Under the pieces are notes generated by a model. The model had not been told where the DNA came from and did not search any database. It saw only the letters and a list, made by a program, of their open reading frames with translations. Positions 10,846-20,035 of a DNA stretch of 26,704 bases are shown here, piece after piece. Within the stretch, counting starts at the first letter, position 1; each line of letters starts with the position of its first letter. This DNA is from Azolla pinnata (lineage: Eukaryota; Streptophyta; Polypodiopsida; Salviniales; Salviniaceae), in the NCBI GenBank assembly GCA_037176905.1, contig JBBBWG010006358.1, positions 1 through 26,704 on the forward strand, written 5' to 3'. The translations under genes were made by a program, and so were the position numbers.

Positions 10846-11358
10846 GTGATTAAGACAAATGTAACACGACCAATATACATGGAATCTCGTTGTAGATCCC
10901 CACTAGAGCAACAACAGATCCAAGCTGCCTTCCAGGATATGTTGCAACATGACATAATAGAGCCATCTAATAGTGCATGGGTCTCGAAGCCCCACCTGGT
11001 TCGTAAGGAGGATGGTTCTTTCCGCTTCTACATCGACTTCTGCCAGTTGAACAAAGTAAAAATACACGACACGTACCCGCTACCCCGGATTGATGACCTT
11101 CTTGACACGCTGGGTAAATCTCATTTCTTTTCTTCCCTTGATCTTGCTTTGGGGTATTGGCAGATACCACTATGCCATGAGAATAGGCAGAAGACAACAT
11201 TTCATGCGCCCAATGGTCTCTTTCAGTTTTGTAAGTTGCCCTTCGGTCTCTTTGACGCTAATAGTACTTTTGAACGCATGGCGCATGCTATCTTTGCTAA
11301 CCTTATAGAAAAGGGCAAGGTCATCACTTATTTAGACGACATCCTAGTCCACACATGA
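10846..11358 (+). pseudogene. Gypsy reverse transcriptase
   Basis: The longest surviving piece has 170 codons and includes all main RT blocks: TRPIYMESRCRSPLEQQQIQ, LVRKEDGSFRFYIDFCQLNK, SSLDLALGYWQIPL, KLPFGLFDANSTF and the active-site block YLDDILVHT. The YLDD aspartates are present. The frame opens without an obvious start because it was once part of a longer polyprotein; it ends at a TGA at 11356-11358. The downstream thumb and connection region (11358-11570) is broken by stops. The SLDLxxGYWQI and YLDDILV wording is like that of metazoan and fungal gypsy elements; plant chromoviruses usually have KIDLRSGYHQI and FFDDILVYS. Confidence 0.85.
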
Positions 11359-11566
11359 ACATGGATAGAGCACTTAAAGGTATTAGATGCAATTTCGGAA
11401 GTGCAGATGGGAAGGCACGGAACTCAAGTTTCTTTAGTTATGTGATCTTTGCATCAGGTGTATGGATAGATCCCTCGAAGCTTGCGGTTGTGATAAATTA
11501 CCCACCACCATCCTCTGTCAAGAGCCTTCAACGCGTCTAAGCCTCGTCAACTTCTCCCTCTGATTC

Positions 11567-12090
11567 ATGCCAAACTTAGTTTCCATCACATACCCACTTC
11601 GACATCTCTTGAGGAAACAAGTGCGACATCAATGGATAGTTGCTTGCCAACAAAGCTTTCAACGAGTTAAGGAACTCACCCAATCAAGAGCAGTATTGGC
11701 TCACCCCGATTTCAATAAGCCCTTCCATATACATACTGATGCCTCCAACCACGGGCTAGCAGCATTGTTCCAGCTCGACGATAACCTCTAGCTCCACCCA
11801 GTGGCCTTCATAGGCGGAGCCGCCTTGTGATCGGAAGCCAATTACTTGACTACGGAGAAAGAGTTCATTGTTATTGTGTGGGCTTTCCAACAATTCCATC
11901 CCTATGTCCACGACTCTTGCATTGTGGTTGAAACTGAACACAAACCCCTCCTTAGCCTCCTCCTCAAGTCCCACCTCCCTGAGCGATTACTATGATAGGC
12001 CCTCGCCTTGCAGGAATACACGTTCACCTTGGAGTTCCACAAGGGAATGCAGAACACAATCACAAACAGTTTTTCTTGACCGGAGCACAA
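11567..12090 (+). pseudogene. Gypsy RNase H relic
   Basis: One frame carries KPFHIHTDASNHGLAALFQL, SEANYLTTEKEFIVIVWAFQ, TEHKPLLSLLLKS and ALALQEYTFTLEFHKGMQN. These are the gypsy RNase H blocks, with the first catalytic Asp in TDAS and the Glu in TEKE. Stops interrupt the frame at 11789-11791, 11828-11830, 11993-11995 and 11996-11998. Each falls where related proteins have Q, R, R and W, so all can be explained by single C-to-T or G-to-A changes. Confidence 0.8.
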
Positions 12091-12289
12091 AGTGATACAA
12101 TATACACCCCCACACTAGCACTCCCACTGACCGCCGAACAACTTGCAGCCCACAATTCAAGAACTCGCTCATCAAATCTGCCAACTATCTAATCTCCAAG
12201 CCACTAGGAAATTTATGCTTATCAACAACATTGTCCATTACCTCAATCGCAGCCAAGAGCTTTGCATCTATGGCTTTATGGACGAATTA

Positions 12290-12960
12290 CCTTGAATTGC
12301 ACCACGACCATCTTGTGTCGGGGCATTTGGGCTTCTACAAAGTGCTTCACAAGCTTAGAACTCAATACTACTAGCTGAAGATGCGACAATCCATATTGAA
12401 CCATCTACACACTTGTCAAGTTTGCCAATCTATTAAGGCACATCCATAACAATTAGGACTATTGATCTCCATCAATGTCCCTGAACCATTTGAGCTCATA
12501 GGTTGGGACCTTACAGGCCAGGCCCATTACCAACAACGCCTGATGGCAACAAATGCATAATAGTGATTGATCATGGAGTACTTGATGCGATGGTGTGAGG
12601 CCTTTGCCATACCCGATGGCTCTGCCCATACAGTAGCTAACGTTCTCTTGAAACAGGTCATCCTACAACATAGATGTCCCAAGCAGCTCCTATCGGATCA
12701 AGGCAAACAATTCATGGGAGAGGTGCCCTAAATTATCGTGACACAACCCGGCATCCAACAATTGTTTATATCTCCATACCACCAGCAGTACAATGGACTC
12801 ACAGAGCGCATGAACCGTAACCTCAAACACATGTTTCACGCCTTCATCCATGAAAATTGGGATAACTTGCTCCCTTTCACCGTGCACGCCCTACTATATG
12901 ATGGTACAAGCTTCCACACAGGTTAGTCCCTTCCGCGCCCTGTTCGAGTGAGACCCTCCC
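12290..12960 (+). pseudogene. Gypsy integrase, zinc-binding and catalytic core relic
   Basis: The region starts with an HHCC zinc-binding motif: HHDHLVSGHLGFYKVLHKL followed by HTCQVCQ, with a TAG in place of an expected Trp at 12372-12374. The catalytic triad is visible: Asp at 12507-12509 in GWDLTG, Asp at 12696-12698 in LLSDQGKQF, and Glu at 12804-12806 in GLTERMNRNLKHMF. NWDNLLPFTVHALLYDGTSF and HTG complete the core. Frame changes occur near 12530-12600, 12730 and 12925. The intact enzyme would insert element DNA into the host genome. Confidence 0.8.
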
Positions 12961-13129
12961 CTTCCTGCTGCCCCATAGAGATCAAGCCCCGATATTTGCC
13001 CCAAGGATGCTCCCACCCATAAAAATGTTGCTGATTGCTGGATCTATAGAATTGCACCCTACAATGCGATACACCATCACCAAGAACATTCAAGTCGCCC
13101 AAAAACAATAATGACACCGCGAAGAAGTA

Positions 13130-13405
13130 ATGGACCAGCCCAACAACCTCGTGTGGGTCTACTACCCCATTAAACGAAAGGGCCTGAGTGAATCACTCGT
13201 GCATTGTTGGTTAGGCCCCTACCGTGTCTTGAAACACATTTGTGTTAATATGTACCAGTTGTATCACATAGGCCACGACACTACCACCTCAACCCACGTG
13301 ATTTGTATGGAGCCATGCATTGCACGTATGGAGGGGAGAAGTGTGGTGCCGGTTGAACTTCCAGCTGAGCAACTGAATAGTTGGCCTAGTGTTAGTACAT
13401 GTTGA
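13130..13405 (+). pseudogene. Gypsy integrase C-terminal (GPY/F-type) domain
   Basis: The frame of 91 codons includes VWVYYPIKRKGLSESLVHCW, LGPYRVLKHI and NMYQLYHI. This matches the integrase C-terminal pattern VW...P.R..GLSEKLL..YFGPYRV. The frame ends in a TGA at 13403-13405. After it comes no chromodomain signature, unlike plant chromoviruses. The domain normally helps target DNA binding. Confidence 0.75.
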
Positions 13406-13472
13406 CCTTCTAGCAAGTGAACAATCAACCTAACTGTTGGACTTTTGGCTGAGCCAGTGAACAATCAGCCCA
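13349..13472 (+). repeat. Diverged direct repeats across the integrase end and LTR start
   Basis: Three related segments start near 13349 (GTTGAACTTCCAGCTGAGC), 13401 (GTTGACCTTCTAGCAAGTG) and 13436 (GTTGGACTTTTGGCTGAGC). Each continues into a version of AGTGAACAATCA and ends near GGCC or GCCC. The exact 12-mer AGTGAACAATCA occurs twice, 41 bp apart. The first copy lies within the integrase reading frame. Confidence 0.55.
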
Positions 13473-13691
13473 TGTATCCATTATAAAAGGTAGCCTAGTC
13501 GAATGAGAAAGGCATCTTGTAAGCTCCTCTTTGTGTATGTCCATTCTGCTCTTCTCGCTCTCAACCCTCCTCTTGCCCTAACGATTCTTATCCTGCTTAC
13601 TCTTCGGTGCCTTAGTCGCACTTACTCTACGTTGTCCTCGCTTTGCTTATGCCCTCGAGCCGCTCACGTGACACTTGTCGGCGAACATCAC
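13400..13691 (+). repeat. Probable 3' LTR of the gypsy element
   Basis: The segment starts with TGTTGACC and ends near AACATCACA. It follows the integrase C-terminus directly, has a TATA box at 13482-13489 and a pyrimidine-rich stretch after it. No second copy was found at the left end of the element, so the limits rest only on position and terminal bases. Confidence 0.4.
13482..13489 (+). promoter_or_regulatory. TATA box in the gypsy LTR
   Basis: TATAAAAG lies about 80 bp into the probable LTR on the plus strand, a typical place for the element's promoter. Confidence 0.5.
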
Positions 13692-13769
13692 AATATATCC
13701 GGAGAAAACTTCAAATGGCAAGGTTATTATTTTCGAGGATTTGATCCACTTGAGTTTATAACTGTATAG

Positions 13770-15060
13770 CATAAATTGATGGCTGTGCTCAACCAACCTT
13801 ACAGACTTATACCCACAATTCACAATAAACTATGAACTCATTAATGGCAAAGTAAACCATTACGGCTAAATCCCTTGACCATGATGTTATATTGGTCACA
13901 GAAGTATGACAATGGCCATAATTACTAAAGAACGGCTTTCATAAAGGTACATAATGTCACTATATTTGAACTGCATACCTTTGCATACCTAATCATAACT
14001 AATTCTTATCATGAATTGAATGTTGACATGGAGTAAAAGGAAACACTTCACGCATAAATGCATTTTCTTTCAGCCTTAGATGGTTGAGATGGATGTAAGT
14101 TCTTGAACCTTTCTAAACCATTCATCTATATGATATTATTCCATGGAACTGGTTGAATTAGTCATGCAGATTATTTTGGCAAAGAAATGGGACAAGGTTC
14201 ACATTACTTTATGGATGAGGCTTCTGTTCCCATCGATCATGGTTTCTGTTTTAAAAACTAACATCTCTTTCTCATGCTCATTGGCCCATCCCATCCAATT
14301 AACTAATCAATCAATCGTCAAATGAATCCAACTAATCGATTCATCAAGGCATAAAATTGACAATAACACACAACAATTTCCTTCATTGGTTTTTTAACCA
14401 TCAAATAATTCACATCTTTTCAGACCATTGTTGATCCCATAAATCCTTTTCTAAACCAAAAACACGGTGAGTTTTAATTCATTTTGATTTGATTATGTTC
14501 GATTGATTGTTTTCGACTGCTATATAAATTTCATTGTTTTAAAATTGCAGCTTCATAAAAGACTTCTCTGACATTAGCATTTGTATAGACAAAGAAGCAT
14601 CTACATAGTCTGAGTTTTCACGCTCGTTTCTTCTGGAAATAGTAATTCATATTGGGATACTCTTTCGATTGAACCATTCAGAATATCACTTTGGAAGAGA
14701 GATTCAAATACACAAATGTGCTGCTAGCAAAGATACAAAGCCACAATTGCACACCTTATAAAAGCACAATGTCTGTTTTCAACAATCAAAACTTGTCTTT
14801 TTCACATGCACCATTAGTTTTGCTATCCTAGTACTAAAACAGTTCAAACGGATTAATACATTACTGAAACAAGCTTTCAAAAGCTGTCTGCTTTCTCAAC
14901 AGCTTGCATAAATGAAATTCAAACCTCCCAAACTCTTGTGGAAACCTGTTCTATCTTTAGACAGCTTCTCCACTCAGTCTAAAATGTTGAATGGTTTGCA
15001 AAATTTAACAAATGTTTTCTAATCATTTATGGTTGATTATTTTCTTTTGTTGATATCTGG
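13770..15060 (+). other. AT-rich intergenic stretch, includes Sec14 3'UTR
   Basis: No gene or transposon domain was recognised. The upper end, perhaps 14700-15060, should hold the 3'UTR of the minus-strand Sec14-like gene. The short open frame at 14143-14325 looks like chance. Confidence 0.5.
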
Positions 15061-17601
15061 TTATTCTGCCCCATTGGAGCACGAAACAGCTTGTGCACCT
15101 GTATTTAAGTTTAAAGAAGATAAACTTTGCAAAAAAGGAGCAAATTTGATATCATCCTCTTTCATAGCAATTGCATATTTCTCTTTGTCAAAAGTTACAG
15201 GATTCTTCCCTCCAAATGCACACTCCAGCTGATCTATGTCAAAACGGCTCTCCATAAGCTTTGTACTTTCTTCGTTATCCGGATATACAAACAGCACCTT
15301 CTTTTGTGTTTTTGGGTCAAGAAAAGGTTTCACAATCTGAAAAGAAAGTTATGGACAGTTAGCTAAACACTTTCAAATACTGCTATAGAAACTGCTATAC
15401 AAAATCCATTAAAGAAACAATGATGGATGGACATTGTAAGTAACAGCAACGCAATGAATAACTTACATTCCAAAAAGCCTCAAAGATTTTTGGGGGATTG
15501 TATAGAATAGCATATGCAAGCCTCTCTGGATAATGATCTTGTAGAACATGTGCCGTCTCTTTCACTGTCATTACAGGTAGCATGGACATATTCCAGCCTT
15601 CAAACTCCACAAGCCATACCATTTGCTCCTGATCAGGAGGCAAGTTCATGATTGCATTTTCCATGCAATACACTAGATATCTCATCTGTCCTTCGAGATT
15701 ATTCGTGTTCTAGCACAGCAAACATACATAATATTATCAGCAAACACACATCTAAAAATGACCAAAGTGGAAAGGAATAGAGTGATCCAGGCAGATATGA
15801 GTAAATTGAATAATGAAAGGAAATGGATCAGCCCCATGACACCTCTTGATAAAAAGATGGCGCAATATAAGGGCCTTTTCCTACACATGTCTCAAGATGG
15901 ATATATCCTCAGGCCTTCTTACATGCATACACATCTTTACAAAGTGCTGCGCACTGCAATAGGGCAGCTCAAGACTTCATTTAAATTTTCATCGCCTAAT
16001 TCACGATCAGAGAAACAATTCTCGTTCTTGTTGTGCTTTGCCCATAACAGCTTGGTTTGTTCAGTTAATGGATATTTGCCAAAAAGTATCTTTCATATTC
16101 CCAAATTTCTATTGAATTCTCTAGAAATGCTCACTCTATTACAATTTTTTCCTCCAATTACTTTTATATCCTATTTTCTAGAAGGTGAGTAAAGTATCTT
16201 CACATTCCATGAAAGATCCGAAACTCCTTTCTGCCTTTATTTGCCATTTCCACTATATCATGTCCAAGATCGCTAGCCTACTGTAGCCTTTTAGAAATGT
16301 CTAACATTGGAGTTCACCTAACCAGCATGTTGCTACAATCAATCTGGCTAAACAATTCCTAGCAGCGGGTTGATAGATTGGAATTCTACCATGAAGTCGT
16401 CCACAGCAGCCACCATATTGGAAAAAAAACAGATTTTGAAATTTTCGCTTGTCACCCAGTTTACAGATAACTCACATAATCAGCATATAGCTACAATAAA
16501 TCTAGTTAAACAATCCATGGCAACATGGGACATCTAGGGGCGTTAATAAATTTGAAATCTTTGTCCACAAACAACCACAATTTTGGAGCAAAAACATATA
16601 CTAAAGATTCCACAAATCATCAGGTTACAAATAACTCACCTACTAATTATCTCCAAAGGCTAATTTTTGTTATCAGTTGCATATACAAAGCTGACGCTGT
16701 TTGGTAATTGGCAACTTTATTTGAACATGTCAGATTTGAGGATTCTTGTTGATATGGATATTGGGGAGCCGAGTACATTATACTTCAAAGCTATTTCGAG
16801 ATCTACATCAGAAACTCAGATTTTCGTAGAGCAAATGTTTATATTTTCACTGTATTGCAGAGGATATAAACTAACCAAGATATTATTTCCATCTTTGCTG
16901 TGCGTCAGAGAATGTTGACAGTTTGACATAAAGTCTGTTCTATTGTTTCCGAGGCTTTCTATTTCACACAACCACTCCCAACCAGCAATATAGCGAAATA
17001 TAAAAACAAAGATATAAGTGTCTAATCAACATCATCTTTCTTAAGATACCTGAACTGATGGCCGCATTATGAGGACTGTTCTTCCTTCTCTATCACAAAA
17101 GCTAGCTCTGTAGATTTTTCCCGTCTCTGCTTCTTTGGCTATCTCATCCTGTATAACACACATGGTCATCAGATTTTGGTTCGGAAAATAATATATAGGA
17201 TAAGGTGGTTAAATGAAGATGAAACAAATAGTTTACAAGAGAATGAGAGAAGGGAGAATGTCAAAATGCATACCCATTTGATATCCTCTGGCTTGTATTT
17301 GGACCTCCAGATGACAGTCTCACGTAACATCTTACGGGACTTCTTCAGGCTCCAGTTATTTGCCCTCAAGTACCGATAGAGACATGCATCTGTACAGAAG
17401 AGCGCGGTGCGCCCACCCAACGAGCCTATGGAGCTCCGAAACTCAATTAACTAAACATCAAGAAGTTAAGCATAAATATATTAGGAATCCTCCTTCAAAA
17501 CAAGCTTAAAATTTTATTCATAGCCACAGTGTCACCTTGGCTTCCTCCTCTGCTGGGGTAAGCGGTGCATGCCGTTTGGTTCTGCTCTTCTTCAATGACA
17601 T
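15061..17601 (-). CDS. Sec14-like CRAL-TRIO phospholipid-transfer protein, five coding exons
   Basis: Minus-strand exons are 17536-17601, 17274-17450, 17050-17148, 15467-15709 and 15061-15336. All four introns are GT-AG, every junction is in phase 0, and the product has 286 residues. It begins MSLKKSRTKRHAPLTPAEEE. Residues about 23-81 form the CRAL-TRIO N-terminal helical domain (LYRYLRANNW, MLRETVIWRSKYKPEDIKW). Residues about 85-260 form the lipid-binding CRAL-TRIO domain (ETGKIYRASFCDREGRTVLI, MRYLVYCMENAIMNLPP, KETAHVLQDHYPERLAYAIL, FDIDQLECAFGG). Family members hold a phospholipid or other hydrophobic ligand in a closed pocket and move it between membranes. It has no GOLD or nodulin extension, so it belongs with the short, cytosolic Sec14-like plant proteins. 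No signal peptide or membrane segment is seen. Ligand and exact role cannot be told from sequence. The 1,340-bp third intron contains a diverged tandem repeat. Confidence 0.92.
16313..16650 (+). repeat. Diverged ~160 bp tandem duplication in a Sec14 intron
   Basis: A segment starting TTCACCTAACCAGCATGTTG at 16313 is repeated, with substitutions, from 16471 (CTCACATAATCAGCATATAG). A third partial copy begins near 16635 (CTCACCTACTAATTATC). Both full copies continue through GCTACAAT.AATCT and end in a CAG.TTACA.ATAA segment. Period is about 158-164 bp. Confidence 0.7.
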
Positions 17602-18770
17602 TCCCAATTCCTAAGTTGAGGGGAGACTATGTTATCCTTTACAGAAAGCTAGCCTCCATTCTTATGAATTGTGCATGAACATATGAGAGGGAGTACAGAA
17701 CATTTGTGGTTACCGGTTTCTTATGAACCAACACACTGTCTCATTCAAATGACCTAGCAAAACCTATAGCCATAAGTTTCACCAACTAGTTATTGCCAGA
17801 TACTTATCATCATCCATTGAATTTCATTTGCTATTTTCTGTTGCACTAGAACTGAAAAAATCTTGAACACAACCAATTTAACACCACTGCACAGATCAAC
17901 AGATAGTAGATAAAACTTGACTATTGATTTCTGTGTACGGAGTGTAGACATTTCTATGCAGATAAAACATTGCCATAAAATCTACAAATGTGATGCACTT
18001 GAAACTTGATTCTCGATTTCCTCCACGAAGAAGATGGATCGATCTTAAATTCAAAAAAGCTGCTGCATCTGATCTATCGGTTCTGGAAGCTTAGACACAT
18101 CTAAACATTTGTAGTGCTTGCCCGAACTAGTGTGATGCTAAGGATTATAAGAAAACTTTATAATCTGAAAGAGTGATATAAACTACACACTTCGTAAGAG
18201 CCTCTATCCTTCAATATGAACTGGACTATGTGCTATGCAACCATATAAAATCTCCGCAAATTGACCAGAGAATAGTAACCCCGTTGCTTTTGAAGTGTTC
18301 TGAAGTTGGTATGGCTGAGCTACACTAAGCATTGGCACATTTCGGATGCACAACCGAAAGACATGGCTTTATAAACCAAATCAATTTCCTCTACATCGAT
18401 CTAGAGCGGTGTCAAGGAACCATAGAAAAAGCTTTGGAAAAGAGATGCAAAAGATCTGTATCTCCAGCGTTCTTGCCCATTTGCAGAACAGTAGGAGATG
18501 ATCCAAGCGAGATATGGCAATGGCACCAATCTCCTAGATTCATGAGGACGATGCAATTTCTGCCGGTCGATTCGTCTCTTCATCTGTGGGCGGTGTACGA
18601 GATCTGGAAGAAGGCATACCTGAAGAAAGAGCTTTGGGAGCAAGATGGGTGTCTGATCGATCCAAGGAGGGAGATAACGATGAAGCCGCCACAAGCCTTT
18701 TCTTTCTTCTCCCAGGCTACATATGGAGGAGGAGGAGGAGGAGGATCGCGGAAGGGAATATACATCCACA
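17602..18770 (-). other. Probable 5'UTR with a ~1-kb leader intron of the Sec14 gene
   Basis: Directly upstream of the ATG the minus strand reads CAACTTAG then GAATTGGGA-ATG, a good splice acceptor nine bases before the start. About 1 kb further upstream the minus strand has TCTTCAG then GTATGCC, a good donor (exon end at 18620). A leader exon from about 18770 to 18620, pyrimidine-rich and with a TCC repeat, spliced over an intron at 18619-17611, fits a common plant arrangement. Open frames here on both strands are then UTR by-products. Transcript data are needed to confirm. Confidence 0.45.
18725..18745 (+). repeat. (GGA)7 trinucleotide repeat
   Basis: Seven GGA units in a row; on the minus strand this is a TCC run in the proposed 5' leader of the Sec14-like gene. 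Confidence 0.9.
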
Positions 18771-18784
18771 TGGGGACGGCGACA

Positions 18785-19312
18785 TGCACACCATGCGTAT
18801 GGACCATGCGGATGTGTCTGGATGTATGTACATTGATCATCTATGTATGTGATCGCGGGTGTATGTAGATGGATGATCTATGTGTGTGATCGCGGGTGTA
18901 TGGATGCTCTATGCATGTGTGCATGGATGTATGGATGGATGTTCAGTGTATGTGTTTGCGGATGTATGGATGATCTATGCATGTGTGCACGGATGTATTG
19001 CTGGATGCTCTGCGTAAGTGTTTGCGGATGTATGTGTGCATGGATGTATCGATGATTGCTCTACATATGTGTTTGCGGATGTATGGATGATCTTTGTATG
19101 TGTGCACGAAAGTATGGTGGATGGATGGATGGATGCTCATGTGTTTGCAGATGTATATGGATGATCTATGTATGTGTGTGTAGATGTATGGATGATGATC
19201 TATGTATGTGTGTGTAGATGTATCGACGATGTATGTATGTGTGCGTGGGTGGATGTATGATGTGTGTATGGATGATCTATGTATGTCTGTGGATGTATGG
19301 ATGGCTTAAAGA
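18785..19312 (+). repeat. GATG/TATG minisatellite array
   Basis: About 0.5 kb is built from variants of TGGATGATCTATGTATGTGT alternating with GTTTGCGGATGTATGGATG. Roughly ten copies of the TGGATG(A/C)TCTATG core are visible with spacing of about 30-75 bp. GATC, GCAC and TGTG variants give it higher-order structure. Open frames rich in Met, Cys and Trp across it are artefacts. It lies just upstream of the inferred transcription start of the Sec14-like gene. Confidence 0.9.
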
Positions 19313-20035
19313 TGAAGAACTAGATCCATTCGTTGCGGTGCTGCTTTTTCTTCCTGATGCATACATATATACATATACGGCCTTGACCACATGTTGTGAA
19401 ATCAATTAATAAGTCAAATGAGACATGGGTACGCAGTGATGAACCACTTCATTCCTTCTTACATCCAACGTGTTATTTAGCGTCACTGGTGGGCCTCGAT
19501 GTAAGCTTGCTTGTCTTGCCTACTGTAGACTAAGTTTATGCAAAATTAAAGCAGCTAGCCCATCATATTTGTATTCGAACATGCCATTGCTCTTGTTACT
19601 ACTACTACTACTACCATCGCCACCACCACCACTATTGATATAGTCTTCTACTAGACATAAAAGAGTAGTCATTATTTTTTATTCATATTTAATGTGGAAA
19701 GGGATATTTGAAGCTTCATCAACCCTACTTTATATCAATTTGTCATCCAAACAAGCTATGTTGGAGTAGGTTCTCACCAAAGTTGCAATAAAATGATGTA
19801 CACGACAATGATTAAAGATTTCCAAGTAAGATGGAGGCACGAAAGGGAAGATATGAAACTACAATTTGAAGTGGCATGCAAACAATGGAAGAAGGTTGAG
19901 GCAAAAAGGAAGAAAAAAGATATATTAATGTCATCTTAAACTATGATCCATGACACCTAACATACAATAATGTTTCTTTATTCACGTCTCGTATATGAGA
20001 GCACAATGATATTTACAAATACAATCTTCTAGCTT
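19313..20035 (+). other. Intergenic, no gene seen; short TAC/ACC repeat
   Basis: Nothing coding was recognised. A (TAC)6-like run at about 19597-19614 passes into a CCA-rich stretch to about 19633. The remainder is AT-rich and unremarkable. Confidence 0.6.

Larger units (their letters stand above)
9440..13691 (+). mobile_element. Decayed Ty3/gypsy retrotransposon
   Basis: Recognisable parts occur in the gypsy order gag, protease/RT, RNase H, integrase, LTR, all on the plus strand. RNase H precedes integrase, which separates it from copia elements. A plausible 3' LTR lies at about 13400-13691, but no copy of it is seen at the left end. The element therefore seems 5'-truncated or its 5' LTR has been lost. 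Many in-frame stops and frameshifts show it is dead. No chromodomain is evident at the integrase C-terminus. The left edge is uncertain by a few hundred bases. Confidence 0.85.

Noticed and set aside
15758-16192. A 144-codon plus-strand frame opposite the Sec14 gene
   Set aside because: It lies in the third intron, has no family resemblance, and its start overlaps the intron boundary only by chance.
18332-18868. A 178-codon plus-strand frame and a 122-codon minus-strand frame
   Set aside because: Both cross a GGA/TCC repeat and the start of the minisatellite, with no motif. The region is better explained as the 5' leader and promoter of the Sec14-like gene.
18843-19409. Cys/Met/Trp-rich open frames on both strands
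   Set aside because: They are translations of the GATG/TATG minisatellite.
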